Below, piece by piece: positions 1 to 8,941 of a stretch of DNA of 64,000 nt. The stretch is from positions 3,581,501 to 3,645,500 of the forward strand of contig NZ_CP015039.1 of NCBI RefSeq assembly GCF_002079305.1, given 5' to 3'. Made by a program: the position numbers and the translations under genes. Below the pieces are notes generated by a model. The model worked only from the letters and a program-made list of their open reading frames with translations. It searched no databases and had not been told where the DNA came from. How positions within the stretch are numbered: the first letter of the stretch is position 1; every line of letters begins with the position of its first letter. This DNA is from Rhodovulum sp. P5 (lineage in GTDB: Bacteria; Pseudomonadota; Alphaproteobacteria; Rhodobacterales; Rhodobacteraceae).

Positions 1-1
1 G

Positions 2-2215
2 CTGGCTTTGATAGCCAAGCTCGTCCTCGACCTTGCAGGTAGGCCCGTGGCCGTCGACAAGAGCCCACTAGAGGTCTCGGCGAGCATGGACTGGCTGTTG
101 GCGCACAAGCCATTCCTCCAGCGCGCGCTCAACTGGCTCCAATCCGAGCAACCAATCATCATCGGTAAGCTGGCGCTGCCCACGGAACTCCTTACCGAGA
201 GCGCCGATGAGGCGATCTCGGCTCTGTCATCCTACATCGAGCGGGCACCGATCTCCAATGACAGCGATATCCACGCACTACAGCTCTATCTCGCAGTTGC
301 AGCTGCCATCGCGCCGCATGCCGCAGACCCCGACATCGACCTCAGACTCTACCGGCTGGCCGCTGGCAAGATCGCGACCAGCAACTTTGCGCAGACAGGC
401 CGCGATCTTGTAGAGGCAGCGCTTCAGGCGGGAGTGGCGACGCCTAGACGCAGACGCTTGGCCTGGTTTGCCGTGGCTGACACCTATCATCGGACGCGTG
501 ATCATTTAACCTCGCTGGTGGCGCTTGCCTGTGCCTTTGCGGCGGACAATTGCGCTGACGAGGAGGAGTTCTGGCAGGAGGTCTACGGATTGACCCGCCT
601 TCTTCGCGACATCGGCCTGCTAGACGCAGCGCTTACCATGGTCGACACGGGACGCGAACTGTTGGAGCGGATGGAGCTCGCCGAGGCATATGGCCATCGG
701 CTTGAACTTCTGAGCCTACAGGTGCGACTGTCCCGACGGGCCCGTGATGACCCCGCTGAACTCGCGACCATGCTCGCCGAGGCCACCGCAATCGGGCACA
801 CTGTTCTTGATCGCAGTGACGAGACCGCGCCTAGCGGCATCGTCTTGGGGCAGCTCATCCGCGACGCGCGCGTGCGGGGAGTCGAGGTGCCTCACGAGGC
901 AGATGAGGTCTTCGCCGAACTCAACAAGTCGGCAGGTGGGGCACTTGCAGCGATGATCGAAGCTACCGCCGCGCAGGTACCGACGCCCGCTCAACTTGCC
1001 GGTCTTGTCGCAGCCATGCCTCCAGCACGTTATGCGGAGGACGTTGGTTATGACATGGGGAATATCGCCACCCTCGCGCAGCGGAGCCTTGCGGATGAGA
1101 CAGTACTAGATGTGGCTCAGGACGCGAGCTTCGTACTTGAGCTTCTCGCAGACCGAGGAACAGCGCTTCCCAACTGGGACGAGGCGGCCGCACCACCAGC
1201 GCCTCAGGGGCAGGGCCAGCCAGCCGCAATCGCGCGCTCAATCTCGGCGGATGGGCTCGATGTCCTGCAGTTGGGTTTCGATGCCACAGGCCGATTGATC
1301 CGTCTCGCTACAAGCAACGGCGAGCTGGGCAAGCCGATCGTGGAGGATGGCGACAAGTTCTCTCGCCCCGCGTTCCAGGCTTGGTCACAATCCTTCCCGT
1401 TTCGCTACGGCGTTGATGACAGCCCAAACCTCTTCTACCGCACTACGGAACGTCTGCAGTTGGGATGGTCAGCCGCGCGCCCGACGATTGTCGCAGCGTC
1501 GAGCGAACTTCAGGCATTCCCGCCCACGATCCTCTATGACGGGACGGAGTTCTTGGGCCGAAAGGTTGCGGTAACCGCTGTACCATCTCTCACCTGGCTG
1601 AACGGGGCGCGCGAACGCGCCCATAAAGGCGATGGTCGCCGCGTCGCATGGATATCGACTGCGGAAGGCGAGGACGGCCGCTCCACCCTGACGCTGCTCG
1701 CGCAGCGCCTCGATGGACCGTTCACCGATTATGGCTTCGCGGTTGATAATGGTGGCGTCCTGCCAGAGCGCTTCGCCGGCGCTTCTATGGCGGTCCTGAC
1801 GGCGCATGGTGGCATTCACCCGGATGGACGCTTCTTCCAGTTGGTCTCCGACGAAGGAGCCCTCAAGGTCTCGGCGGCGGACCTTGCCGCGGCCGTTCGG
1901 AACGTGGGCGTCGTGGTCCTTTTCATCTGTAGCGGCGGCCGTGCGGACAAACATCCGATGGCCAACACCACCCTGGGCCTCGCTAAGCAGGTCCTCGACC
2001 GTGGCTGCAGTGCCGTGATTGCCTCGCCATGGCCGCTCGACTCTCAAGTGCCACCTCATTGGCTCGAGGCATTTCTCGCGCGGTGGGAGGACGGCGACCG
2101 TTTGATGGACGCGGCTTTTGCTGCGAACCAAGCGGTCGACAAACGCTTTGCCCTGGATCCCGCGCGCGGTCTCGCGATGATGACCTACGGCGACGGACTT
2201 CTGACGAAGCCCTAA
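2..2215 (+). CDS. CHAT-domain (caspase-like) protease, 5' end beyond window
   Basis: The C-terminal part, from about residue 540 of the visible 735, is a CHAT domain: the catalytic His is in LTAHGG (codon at 1805-1807) and the Cys in LFICSGGR (codon at 1928-1930), 41 residues apart as in caspase-like clan CD peptidases. The preceding ~500 residues are Leu/Ala-rich and helical and look like degenerate TPR-type repeats. The frame is open to base 2 and the first possible start (TTG at 8) has no visible ribosome binding site, so the protein probably begins outside the window. It converges on the STAND gene, with 83 bp between the stops. CHAT proteases often serve as effectors in bacterial immune and regulated-death systems; that role here is inferred from the domain and the island setting. 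The substrate is unknown. Confidence 0.8.
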   Translation: MALIAKLVLDLAGRPVAVDKSPLEVSASMDWLLAHKPFLQRALNWLQSEQPIIIGKLALPTELLTESADEAISALSSYIERAPISNDSDIHALQLYLAVAAAIAPHAADPDIDLRLYRLAAGKIATSNFAQTGRDLVEAALQAGVATPRRRRLAWFAVADTYHRTRDHLTSLVALACAFAADNCADEEEFWQEVYGLTRLLRDIGLLDAALTMVDTGRELLERMELAEAYGHRLELLSLQVRLSRRARDDPAELATMLAEATAIGHTVLDRSDETAPSGIVLGQLIRDARVRGVEVPHEADEVFAELNKSAGGALAAMIEATAAQVPTPAQLAGLVAAMPPARYAEDVGYDMGNIATLAQRSLADETVLDVAQDASFVLELLADRGTALPNWDEAAAPPAPQGQGQPAAIARSISADGLDVLQLGFDATGRLIRLATSNGELGKPIVEDGDKFSRPAFQAWSQSFPFRYGVDDSPNLFYRTTERLQLGWSAARPTIVAASSELQAFPPTILYDGTEFLGRKVAVTAVPSLTWLNGARERAHKGDGRRVAWISTAEGEDGRSTLTLLAQRLDGPFTDYGFAVDNGGVLPERFAGASMAVLTAHGGIHPDGRFFQLVSDEGALKVSAADLAAAVRNVGVVVLFICSGGRADKHPMANTTLGLAKQVLDRGCSAVIASPWPLDSQVPPHWLEAFLARWEDGDRLMDAAFAANQAVDKRFALDPARGLAMMTYGDGLLTKP

Positions 2216-2298
2216 ATTTCACTCTCGGCCAAAATGTTACGATCGGCAGGCCGGAGGCGCTGGAGCGGCCGGTTCCCTATGCCGCAGTGAGGTTGAGT

Positions 2299-5169
2299 TC
2301 AATGATTCCGACCGTGGCATTTCTTAAACTTCTTTCCTGATCCACAGGGGCAACGCTCATTCCGTCCAATTTTTCGTCCACTGGAACGCATGGACGTCGT
2401 TGTGATGGGCTCTACTCCACCTAGATGCTTCGCGACGTTGTCATGTGTGCTTGCAGGAGGCATCCGCTGCGGAGGTGGGCCGTACCTCCGAAGCTGGGCG
2501 ATCAGCTCCCGCTGGTTCTCGAGTTCCTTCTGTACCAAGGGGGGAAGGCCGGCCTTATAGGGCTCCAGACGGGCCATTTCGGCTTCAGCATCGGAGAAGC
2601 GTTTGCAGCAGGCGAGCACGACCGCGTACTGAGAGCGCACCGTGATCATGTAGTCGGCGGGCTTCCACTGCCGGAGTTGAGGCAGGATAATGGTGTCCAT
2701 GATTTGCAGCGCCCCGTCGAAGTCGCGCATGCTGATGAACTGATCGACAAGATCCTGCCCCACACGGAACAGGGATTCCGGAGCACGCGCCAAATCGTAG
2801 AACTTCAGAGCATGAATGCGGGCAAACGGTGAGGTTCTCCCCATTGCGTCACTGGCTTTGGCGAGGACGTCGAGAGAGTCAGCAAGGTGCTTAATGTCGT
2901 CGACATCGGTTCCCTCTTTCATCATGAGCGCTAATTCAGGGGCATTATTTCCGATCACTTTTGCCGGAGTCAGGCCAATCAGCTGGTAGTATTCTTGAAT
3001 GACCGGCTGCACCCGTTTGGACGCCGCATCTGGATCGCCGAGAGCTAGTTCGGCGCACGCGACATTGTAGCGAAATACACGCTGGTGACTCGGAGGAAGA
3101 ACTTCGACGATGGGCGTGAGCTCCGAGATCAGACGCATCGCGCCTTGCCTGTGACCGTTGCTGGCTAGGAAGCTCATCCTCTTCATGCCCACGCGAAGCC
3201 GTTCCTCAGCTCCCAGATCGTGTGCATTGATCAGAGCGTCCATTCGGTCGAGCCAGGATGCGGCCCGGTCGGAACCAGCTCTGATGTCAGCGAAAGCCAG
3301 TGCATCGAGCGCCTTTATCTGCTGATCGGGAGGAATAGTGTCGTCCTGTGCACCGCGGACGAGAAAAGCTTCGACTTCGGGCCAAACACCCATTTCGTGA
3401 AAGAGCTCGTCGGTCCCCATCTCGACCAGAATATCTAGGCGCCCAACCTCACCGGTGAGCCGGAGAAAAAGGGATAGCTTTGTCGGGTGCCAGCTCTCCA
3501 GGAGGCTCTGCTGAACTACAGTTCGCAGCTCCTCCTTTCGCGCTTTCATGCTCTCAGCGCCACGGAGAAGCAGCCGTCCCTTGCCTACGACACGTGCTGC
3601 ATCGTGGAGCTCGATCCGGTCGTCAGCAAAGACCTGGAGCAATCCGTGACCAATCAAGTGTCGGAGAGCGGCGTCGAAGACTGCCGGATTGGCATCTCCC
3701 GCTGCAGCAAGATAGGAGCGCACTTCCTCGCGTGTGAGAGGCGCATCGCATAGGCTGAGCAGCTCGGCCACGCCAGCCACTGCCACGGGTAGACGATCGA
3801 AGATCCGTCCGAGAATGAGGTCTTGGGCGATCTCCCTGGTGTGTGCTGAACGTGAGAGATCCGCACACAGCCGCCTCAAAGAACCATCGTAGTCCGATTT
3901 TGCAACCGAGATGGCGTTGAGAACGAAGAGAGGTAGGCCGCCGGTGAGATCGATTAGCCGCTGGCAATCCGCGGCATCACCGTGGCAACCTTCATCGTGG
4001 GCAGCGGCCGCGACCGTATCGGGGGCCCATCCCAACAGGGACTCGCGCGCAACTCCGAGAACAGCCTCGAGGGTGGAGACTTCTCCTTCGGGACGTCCCA
4101 GAAGCACAAAGCGCATTTCCCGGCCGGCTTCGATGACGCCAACCAGATCATCCGCCAGCAACTGGTGAACATTGTCGAGGGCGACCGTGACGGCTTTACC
4201 CTGATCGGCCAGACGCCGAGACAAAACCCGGAAGATCTCTCGCCCGGACGCACCGGGTAGGAAAATCTCTCCAAGGCGGTAACCTGTTTCGAACATGCGA
4301 CCTGCGACCTCACGTGCGACCGCATTGGCGAGGGCGGAACCAGGTATTTCCGCGACGTCTAGGTAGACCAACGTTTCCGGAGCATGCTGCGCTGACTGAG
4401 CCAGCCATGAAGTCTTGCCGGCCCCCGAATAGCCGACGATTAGTCGGACCCTCTCTCCTGTCAGCAGTTCTGGTTCGTGTTCCTGAACCCGGTAGGGAGA
4501 CGGAGGTAGGGGCAGGTCCTGTAACTGCAGAACCATTTGCTCGAACAGGCTAGGAAGCTCTCCGACCTGAAAGGCATGATCAAGGACCGCGTCTTCGCCG
4601 GTAGCCGCAAGGGATACGAGACCCGCCAGCTTCCAAACGAGCGTTTCCGGAGCGAGCGTTGCGAACGGCAGTCCTTCCGCCATCTGGTAGGCCGCTTCAG
4701 CCGCTTCGAGAAGCGATGCTTGGGGAGCCGGAAGGATACGGCCGTCGGGATCGGCCGCTGGCCAATCAATCCGCACATCGGCCGGCCAGTCGGCCGCGGC
4801 GAGCTTTGCGGCGAGAGGGCCGTTCGGCGCCGCGTTGCTCACGATGAGGAACGCGGCGTCTCCGTCGCGCTCTCCCCTTTCGTGAGCCAAGCGCAATTCG
4901 CCAAAGCGCGTCAGGGCTTCCTCAATATCGTTCCATGCGAGCGGTCCTTTCCGGTGCTTCACCTGGATGTAGATGCAGCGCCCATCCAGTTGCACCTCGA
5001 CATCTTCGTCGTTCTCAACCTCGACCCGCTGAATCGACAACGACGCTGCCGATAAGAGGCACTGCACTGTGTAAAGATGTTGAAACAGGAATCCGCGATG
5101 AACGGCTTCGATACGAACGAGCTGGGCTGGATCCAGCACGTTGGCTCGTTTCTGCGCTGCCGAGGTCAA
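2299..5169 (-). CDS. Avs-like STAND NTPase: Cap4-type nuclease, NTPase, helical repeats, SEC-C motif
   Basis: About 956 aa. Residues ~20-75 (counted from the TTG at 5175) resemble the DUF4297/Cap4 dsDNA nuclease: RGFLFQHLYTVQCLL, then acidic EDVEVQ and IYIQVKH, giving a PD-(D/E)xK-like D...QxK site. Residues ~248-256 are a Walker A (GYSGAGKTS) and ~329-340 a Walker B-like VALDNVHQLL, typical of STAND/AP-ATPases. The C-terminal half is helical, TPR-like, the usual sensor region of Avs proteins. The last ~21 residues are a SEC-C zinc motif (RNERCPCGSGKKFKKCHG). TTG at 5169 is preferred because GGAGG lies 8 bases upstream; TTG at 5175 would leave only 2. By family logic the protein would sense a phage component, oligomerise and cleave DNA. 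That activity is inferred. The SEC-C tail is unusual. Confidence 0.85.
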   Translation of the reverse strand: MTSAAQKRANVLDPAQLVRIEAVHRGFLFQHLYTVQCLLSAASLSIQRVEVENDEDVEVQLDGRCIYIQVKHRKGPLAWNDIEEALTRFGELRLAHERGERDGDAAFLIVSNAAPNGPLAAKLAAADWPADVRIDWPAADPDGRILPAPQASLLEAAEAAYQMAEGLPFATLAPETLVWKLAGLVSLAATGEDAVLDHAFQVGELPSLFEQMVLQLQDLPLPPSPYRVQEHEPELLTGERVRLIVGYSGAGKTSWLAQSAQHAPETLVYLDVAEIPGSALANAVAREVAGRMFETGYRLGEIFLPGASGREIFRVLSRRLADQGKAVTVALDNVHQLLADDLVGVIEAGREMRFVLLGRPEGEVSTLEAVLGVARESLLGWAPDTVAAAAHDEGCHGDAADCQRLIDLTGGLPLFVLNAISVAKSDYDGSLRRLCADLSRSAHTREIAQDLILGRIFDRLPVAVAGVAELLSLCDAPLTREEVRSYLAAAGDANPAVFDAALRHLIGHGLLQVFADDRIELHDAARVVGKGRLLLRGAESMKARKEELRTVVQQSLLESWHPTKLSLFLRLTGEVGRLDILVEMGTDELFHEMGVWPEVEAFLVRGAQDDTIPPDQQIKALDALAFADIRAGSDRAASWLDRMDALINAHDLGAEERLRVGMKRMSFLASNGHRQGAMRLISELTPIVEVLPPSHQRVFRYNVACAELALGDPDAASKRVQPVIQEYYQLIGLTPAKVIGNNAPELALMMKEGTDVDDIKHLADSLDVLAKASDAMGRTSPFARIHALKFYDLARAPESLFRVGQDLVDQFISMRDFDGALQIMDTIILPQLRQWKPADYMITVRSQYAVVLACCKRFSDAEAEMARLEPYKAGLPPLVQKELENQRELIAQLRRYGPPPQRMPPASTHDNVAKHLGGVEPITTTSMRSSGRKIGRNERCPCGSGKKFKKCHGRNH

Positions 5170-5311
5170 ATACAAGGCCTCCGGCGATCCGAGCTCTGTG
5201 GTCGATAGAAGCCATATCCCATCAGGTTCTTTCTACCCAGAAGTGCAGATGACCGATGCGTTGCCCATGCCATCAACCGACGCAACATCTCCGTCAAAGT
5301 GGGTCCGTCCC

Positions 5312-5434
5312 TCAACTTAGAATGTCGAGGTAGTCGCTGCAAACATACATTCTGCCGCGCTGCTTTCCCGTCACCTCCCGCTCGATACCGAAATCCTCGA
5401 GGTGTTGGATCGACTTCGCAATTGTCCAAGTGGA
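5312..5434 (-). pseudogene. C-terminal remnant of a Fic-family protein
   Basis: The minus strand encodes a 40-residue segment ending at the TGA complementary to 5312-5314. It contains TIAKSIQHLEDFGI, EREVTGKQRGRMYV and YLDIL, which closely fit the winged-helix C-terminus of Fic/DOC AMP-transferases (pattern: tA..aI..LeelGIlrEvTGrqR.rvyvy..YLdiL). An in-frame stop (complement of 5435-5437) lies directly upstream and no HPFxxGNG motif is visible on either side, so the catalytic domain is gone or scrambled. It is read as debris of an older toxin or effector gene in the island. The family call rests on this short motif only. Confidence 0.5.
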
Positions 5435-5704
5435 TCAGCAGACGTATGGCGGCCCATCGACGAAGCCAACCCTCAGTATTGGTCGATGTGAAGCGACGGA
5501 AGCTTGCGTCGAAATCGTCACCGATGGAGGATAGGGTTGAAACCCAAACTGCCTGAGGCGGTTGGGGAGTTTCATGTTCGGATCGCCTGTAAAAGGCGTA
5601 TCGGCGCGCTTCTCTGTTGTCGAGAAGGCTGAAATCGCGCGACCTTGACCTCTCTACGCCACGCCTGCCCATCCTACGCCGCAAGCTGCGGGACCGCGCT
5701 CTCC

Positions 5705-5742
5705 ACCAACCTTAGTTGCGAGCCCCCGCAACTAAGGTTGGT
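5705..5742. repeat. Perfect 16-bp inverted repeat downstream of the integrase
   Basis: The arms ACCAACCTTAGTTGCG (5705-5720) and its exact reverse complement (5727-5742) enclose a 6-base loop (AGCCCC). It lies 31 bp beyond the integrase stop. Neither strand shows a clear T-run after the stem, so it is not a textbook intrinsic terminator. It could be a terminator for integrase transcripts, a recombination-directionality or repressor site, or a cruciform. The sequence GGTTGGTTGCG directly after the right arm partly repeats the arm. Confidence 0.75.
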
Positions 5743-5772
5743 TGCGATTTGCTCGGTTTCATTTGCGCAGTA

Positions 5773-7131
5773 TCAACTACCCGAGTCACGATACTCTAGC
5801 AGCTTTGGCTTAGGCGCAGGCCGCGACTCGATCAGCATGTGCTCGATGGCTGACTTTCGCGACTCCCGGTCTAGCGTGTACGTGTTCCGCCGGAACTCGA
5901 CGCCCTCCAGCAAGGCCTTCAGATATCCCGCCACCGTGTCTGCCGCCATGATCAGCGTCGAGTCGAGCGTGTGCACGTAGCGGCTGGTCACGGAGCCTTT
6001 CGCGTGGCCGATCAGGGCAGCGATTGTGATCTCGGTGAAGCCCAGATCGTTCGCGATGCTGGCGAAGCTGTGTCGCAGTACATGCGGTGTCACATCCCAG
6101 AGCGGCGTGTCCCTCAGCAGCTTCTTCCAGCTTTGTGGAAAGTTGCCCACCGCGTTGTCGATGCCCTGGCCGGGAAAGACATAGGTGCCGGTCCGCTTAG
6201 ACCGCTTGCTTTCCAGGTACTCGATCACCGGAAGGCCGATCGGCCGCACGGATGCGCCTTCCTTGCTGTCGATCAGGCGCAGGCAGCTGCCTTCGATGTC
6301 GACCTCGCTCCATCTGAGATTGATGATCTCTCCGCGCCGGCATCCGGTCACTGCAAGAATCCAGAGGATCTCGGCATGCAGGCGATAGTGGTCGCTCTTC
6401 TGCGCCCGTCGCAGGATGCCGCCCAGGATCCGGTATTCCGCTTCACTCAGCCTCCGATCGCGCACCTGGTATTTCGGCTTGCGCAATCCGTGGGTCGGGT
6501 TGTGATCGATCACGCCGGCTTCCACTGCATAGGAGAATATGCCGCCAAGCAGACCCATGGTGCGGATCGCCGTTCCGCGACCGCCGCGGACGATGGCCTT
6601 GCCGCGCAGCTTCTCGGTCTTCATCACGACGCGGGTCTTGCCCGCGATGATGTCCTTCATGAGATTGTTCATGTCCGGCTTGGTGATATCGCGTACGCGG
6701 CGGGTGCCGAGGAGGGGGATGATGTGGCGGCGGATGCGGCCCACGTCGATCTCGATCGTCGAGGCTCTCTTGGGTCGGCCGCCCTTGCCCATGATCAGAC
6801 CGGCCTCCATGTCCTCGATATATTGCTCGCAGAGCTGCCTGACCGTCAGCGCCCTCCGGTCCTCCTCTCGTTCCTCGGCCGGATCGTTGCCTCGGGCGAC
6901 GTTACCGAGCAGGGCCTTCGCCTCCCGCCGTGCCGTCTCGGGCGTCCAGATTCCATGCCGGCCGATCGTGTAGCGGCGGCATCGTCCCCGCGCGCGGTAC
7001 TGGATGATGTAACTGCGCTTCCCAGAGGGGTAAACGCGGAGCCCGAAGCCGGTCACCTCATCATCCCAGACCGCCGTGCCCTTCGGCCCCGGCTTGACCG
7101 CTTCGACAAATCGCTTTGTGAGCTTCGGCAT
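5773..7131 (-). CDS. P4-type tyrosine recombinase (island integrase)
   Basis: 452 aa. The N-terminus (PKLTKRFVEAVKPG..., GFGLRVYPSGKRSYIIQYR) is the DUF4102 arm-binding domain of P4/CP4-57-type integrases. A SAM-like core-binding domain follows (~95-205), then the catalytic domain with Arg in TGCRRGEI, the HVLRH box, a conserved His in IGHAKG and the nucleophile Tyr in SRYVHT. ATG at 7131 is chosen because AGAGGG lies 7 bases upstream; a TTG two codons earlier is less likely. The gene lies 180 bp from the tRNA-Arg fragment at 7311-7355, the classic position for an enzyme that integrates its island into a tRNA 3' end. The protein appears intact, so the island may still be mobile. Confidence 0.95.
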   Translation of the reverse strand: MPKLTKRFVEAVKPGPKGTAVWDDEVTGFGLRVYPSGKRSYIIQYRARGRCRRYTIGRHGIWTPETARREAKALLGNVARGNDPAEEREEDRRALTVRQLCEQYIEDMEAGLIMGKGGRPKRASTIEIDVGRIRRHIIPLLGTRRVRDITKPDMNNLMKDIIAGKTRVVMKTEKLRGKAIVRGGRGTAIRTMGLLGGIFSYAVEAGVIDHNPTHGLRKPKYQVRDRRLSEAEYRILGGILRRAQKSDHYRLHAEILWILAVTGCRRGEIINLRWSEVDIEGSCLRLIDSKEGASVRPIGLPVIEYLESKRSKRTGTYVFPGQGIDNAVGNFPQSWKKLLRDTPLWDVTPHVLRHSFASIANDLGFTEITIAALIGHAKGSVTSRYVHTLDSTLIMAADTVAGYLKALLEGVEFRRNTYTLDRESRKSAIEHMLIESRPAPKPKLLEYRDSGS

Positions 7132-7310
7132 GCTCAAGCCCTCTTTTTGGGCCCGGTTTCACGAAAGCAGGACGCAACCACGCGGCCGGAAACCAAGGCG
7201 TATTCTCGGATAGAGCTTTCGGCGCGGCGGTTGGCCGTGTCTATGATTATTCAATGATTATAGCGCTCTAGCGGGCTCTATCGCATGTTTAGGAAAGCCC
7301 ATTAGACCCG

Positions 7311-7355
7311 CTCCGAAGGCAGAGGCCACAGGTTCGAATCCTGTCGGGTGCGCCA
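7311..7355 (+). other. att site: 3' half of tRNA-Arg(CCG)
   Basis: The sequence runs from the anticodon loop (CTCCGAA, anticodon CCG), through the 3' anticodon stem (GGCAG), variable loop, T arm (ACAGG-TTCGAAT-CCTGT) and acceptor strand CGGGTGC plus G, to an encoded CCA. The matching 5' acceptor GCACCCG and the D arm are absent upstream (7256-7310), so this is a fragment and not a working tRNA. A 3' tRNA copy beginning in the anticodon loop beside an integrase is the usual att signature. The intact tRNA should be at the other island end, left of this window. Confidence 0.85.
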
Positions 7356-7832
7356 TCCCTTGCGCCTCAGACTGCATTTCATGGTACCCTTTGGGCGGGT
7401 GCCCGTGTTGGCTTGGTGCCGGCTGGCGCGAGCGGGTTTCCGGACTTTCTGGCATGAATAATGATCGTGCCGCGGGGACATCCGCCCTTCTTCTGCTGAA
7501 AATCTATGCGTTTTGGCGCATTTGGTGCGCAAATATGCGCCATGCTTTCGCATCCGATGGCACGTTTGCCGCAGGAAGGCTGAATGGCGCGGCATTTCCC
7601 TGTATCCGGGGCGCGTGGTGTAAGAAAGCCGGGGAACCGCGTGTGTTGGGTTTCGAGCGGGGAAGAATAAGATCGGAAACAGGGGGGCGGATTCCGCCCG
7701 GTTCCGGTCGCGCAGGCCCGCTCCCAAGTTCTTCGTTGCACTCAAACGCGCACCTGCTACCTTTTCGAGCAGCGGACCAAGAGCCGCATGTGGTTCCCGA
7801 AAGGGATGCTGCGCAATAACGGGGAGTGAAAT
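7356..7832. other. 477-bp non-coding region upstream of the ABC importer operon
   Basis: First backbone DNA right of the island boundary. It should carry the promoter of the polyamine-type operon. An interrupted palindrome, TGGCGCAT (7514-7521) with ATGCGCCA (7535-7542), is the clearest structure and could be an operator; no -35/-10 pair is convincing. Open frames here are high-GC artefacts, and those crossing 7311-7355 on the minus strand are antisense translations of the tRNA. Confidence 0.5.
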
Positions 7833-8930
7833 TTGGCCGTCGCAACGGACAAGGGCTTCGTGGTCTTCGACCGCGTGCAAAAGAGCTATGATGGGGAGAC
7901 ACTGGTCGTAAAGGACCTCAATCTCTCGATCGGGAAGGGCGAGTTCCTGACGATGCTGGGACCGTCGGGGTCGGGGAAGACCACCTGCCTGATGATGCTG
8001 GCGGGGTTTGAGACCGCCACCCATGGCGACATCCTGCTGGACGGCAATCCGATCAACAATATTCCGCCGCACAAGCGCGGGATCGGCATGGTGTTCCAGA
8101 ACTACGCGTTGTTCCCGCACATGACCGTGGCCGAGAACCTCGCCTTTCCGCTGGAGGTCCGCAAGATCGGCAAGTCGGAGCGCGAGGCGAAGGTGCAGCG
8201 CGCGCTGGAGATGGTGCAGATGGGCGAGTTCGGCGGGCGCCGCCCGTCGCAGTTGTCAGGCGGGCAGCAACAGCGGATCGCCTTGGCCCGGGCGCTTGTG
8301 TTCGAGCCGGAACTGGTGCTGATGGACGAACCGCTGGGCGCGCTCGACAAGCAGTTGCGCGAACATATGCAGTTCGAGATCACGCGGCTTGCGCACAACC
8401 TGGGGATCACGACGGTCTATGTCACCCATGACCAGACCGAGGCGCTGACCATGTCGGACAGGGTTGCCGTGTTCAATGACGGACGCATTCAGCAACTGGC
8501 ACCCCCCGATGTGCTTTACGAACAGCCCGAGAACAGTTTCGTGGCTCAGTTCATCGGCGAGAACAACACGCTGATGGGCAACGTCAAGGAAATCAACGAT
8601 GGTGTTGCGCTGGTCGAACTGGACGACGGCGAAGTGATCGACGCCAAGCCCGTGAATGTGGGGGCGCCGGGTGAACGAACGCTGGTGTCGATCCGGCCGG
8701 AACGGGTCGAAATCAACAAGGAACGGCTGTCGCCCGATGCCCATTTGATCCATGCCGAGGTGCTGGAGTTCATCTATATGGGCGACATCTACCGCACCCG
8801 GTTGCGCGTGGCGGGCAACGACGATTTCGTCATCAAGACCCGAAACGCCCCCGACCAGCGCCGGCTGAAGCCGGGCGAGCATATCGAGATCGGCTGGCTG
8901 CCGGAAGACTGCCGCGCCCTAGACGCCTGA
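7833..8930 (+). CDS. ABC importer ATP-binding protein, polyamine type (PotA-like)
   Basis: 365 aa. Walker A GPSGSGKT (43-50), ABC signature LSGGQQQR (141-148) and Walker B LVLMDEP with D165/E166 are intact. Residues beyond ~240 form the TOBE regulatory domain typical of PotA/FbpC/MalK. The start is TTG at 7833, preceded at 6 bases by GGGGAG. The order ATPase, binding protein, permease, permease matches spermidine/putrescine-type (PotABCD) importers. The protein would energise uptake from the cytoplasmic face of the membrane. The exact substrate (spermidine, putrescine or another cationic amine) cannot be read from the sequence. Confidence 0.93.
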   Translation: MAVATDKGFVVFDRVQKSYDGETLVVKDLNLSIGKGEFLTMLGPSGSGKTTCLMMLAGFETATHGDILLDGNPINNIPPHKRGIGMVFQNYALFPHMTVAENLAFPLEVRKIGKSEREAKVQRALEMVQMGEFGGRRPSQLSGGQQQRIALARALVFEPELVLMDEPLGALDKQLREHMQFEITRLAHNLGITTVYVTHDQTEALTMSDRVAVFNDGRIQQLAPPDVLYEQPENSFVAQFIGENNTLMGNVKEINDGVALVELDDGEVIDAKPVNVGAPGERTLVSIRPERVEINKERLSPDAHLIHAEVLEFIYMGDIYRTRLRVAGNDDFVIKTRNAPDQRRLKPGEHIEIGWLPEDCRALDA

Positions 8931-8941
8931 GCGCGCGGCAA

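Larger units (their letters stand above)
5176..5772. other. 597-bp non-coding island segment between STAND gene and integrase
   Basis: No intact gene is supported here. The minus strand holds the decayed end of a Fic-like gene (5312-5434) and a perfect inverted repeat (5705-5742). The promoter of the STAND gene must also lie in this segment, but I could not pick a convincing -35/-10 pair. A 172-codon minus-strand open frame across the segment has no recognisable domain and runs through the Fic remnant in another frame, so it was not called. Confidence 0.6.

Noticed and set aside
5971..7257. 428-codon plus-strand frame opposite the integrase
   Set aside because: Integrase catalytic motifs are all on the minus strand; the plus frame has no recognisable domain.
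7258..8120. Minus-strand open frames ending in peptides such as DSNLWPLPSE and HPTGFEPVASAF
   Set aside because: These are the well-known spurious translations of the antisense strand of a tRNA 3' end (7311-7355) and run over the PotA-like gene.
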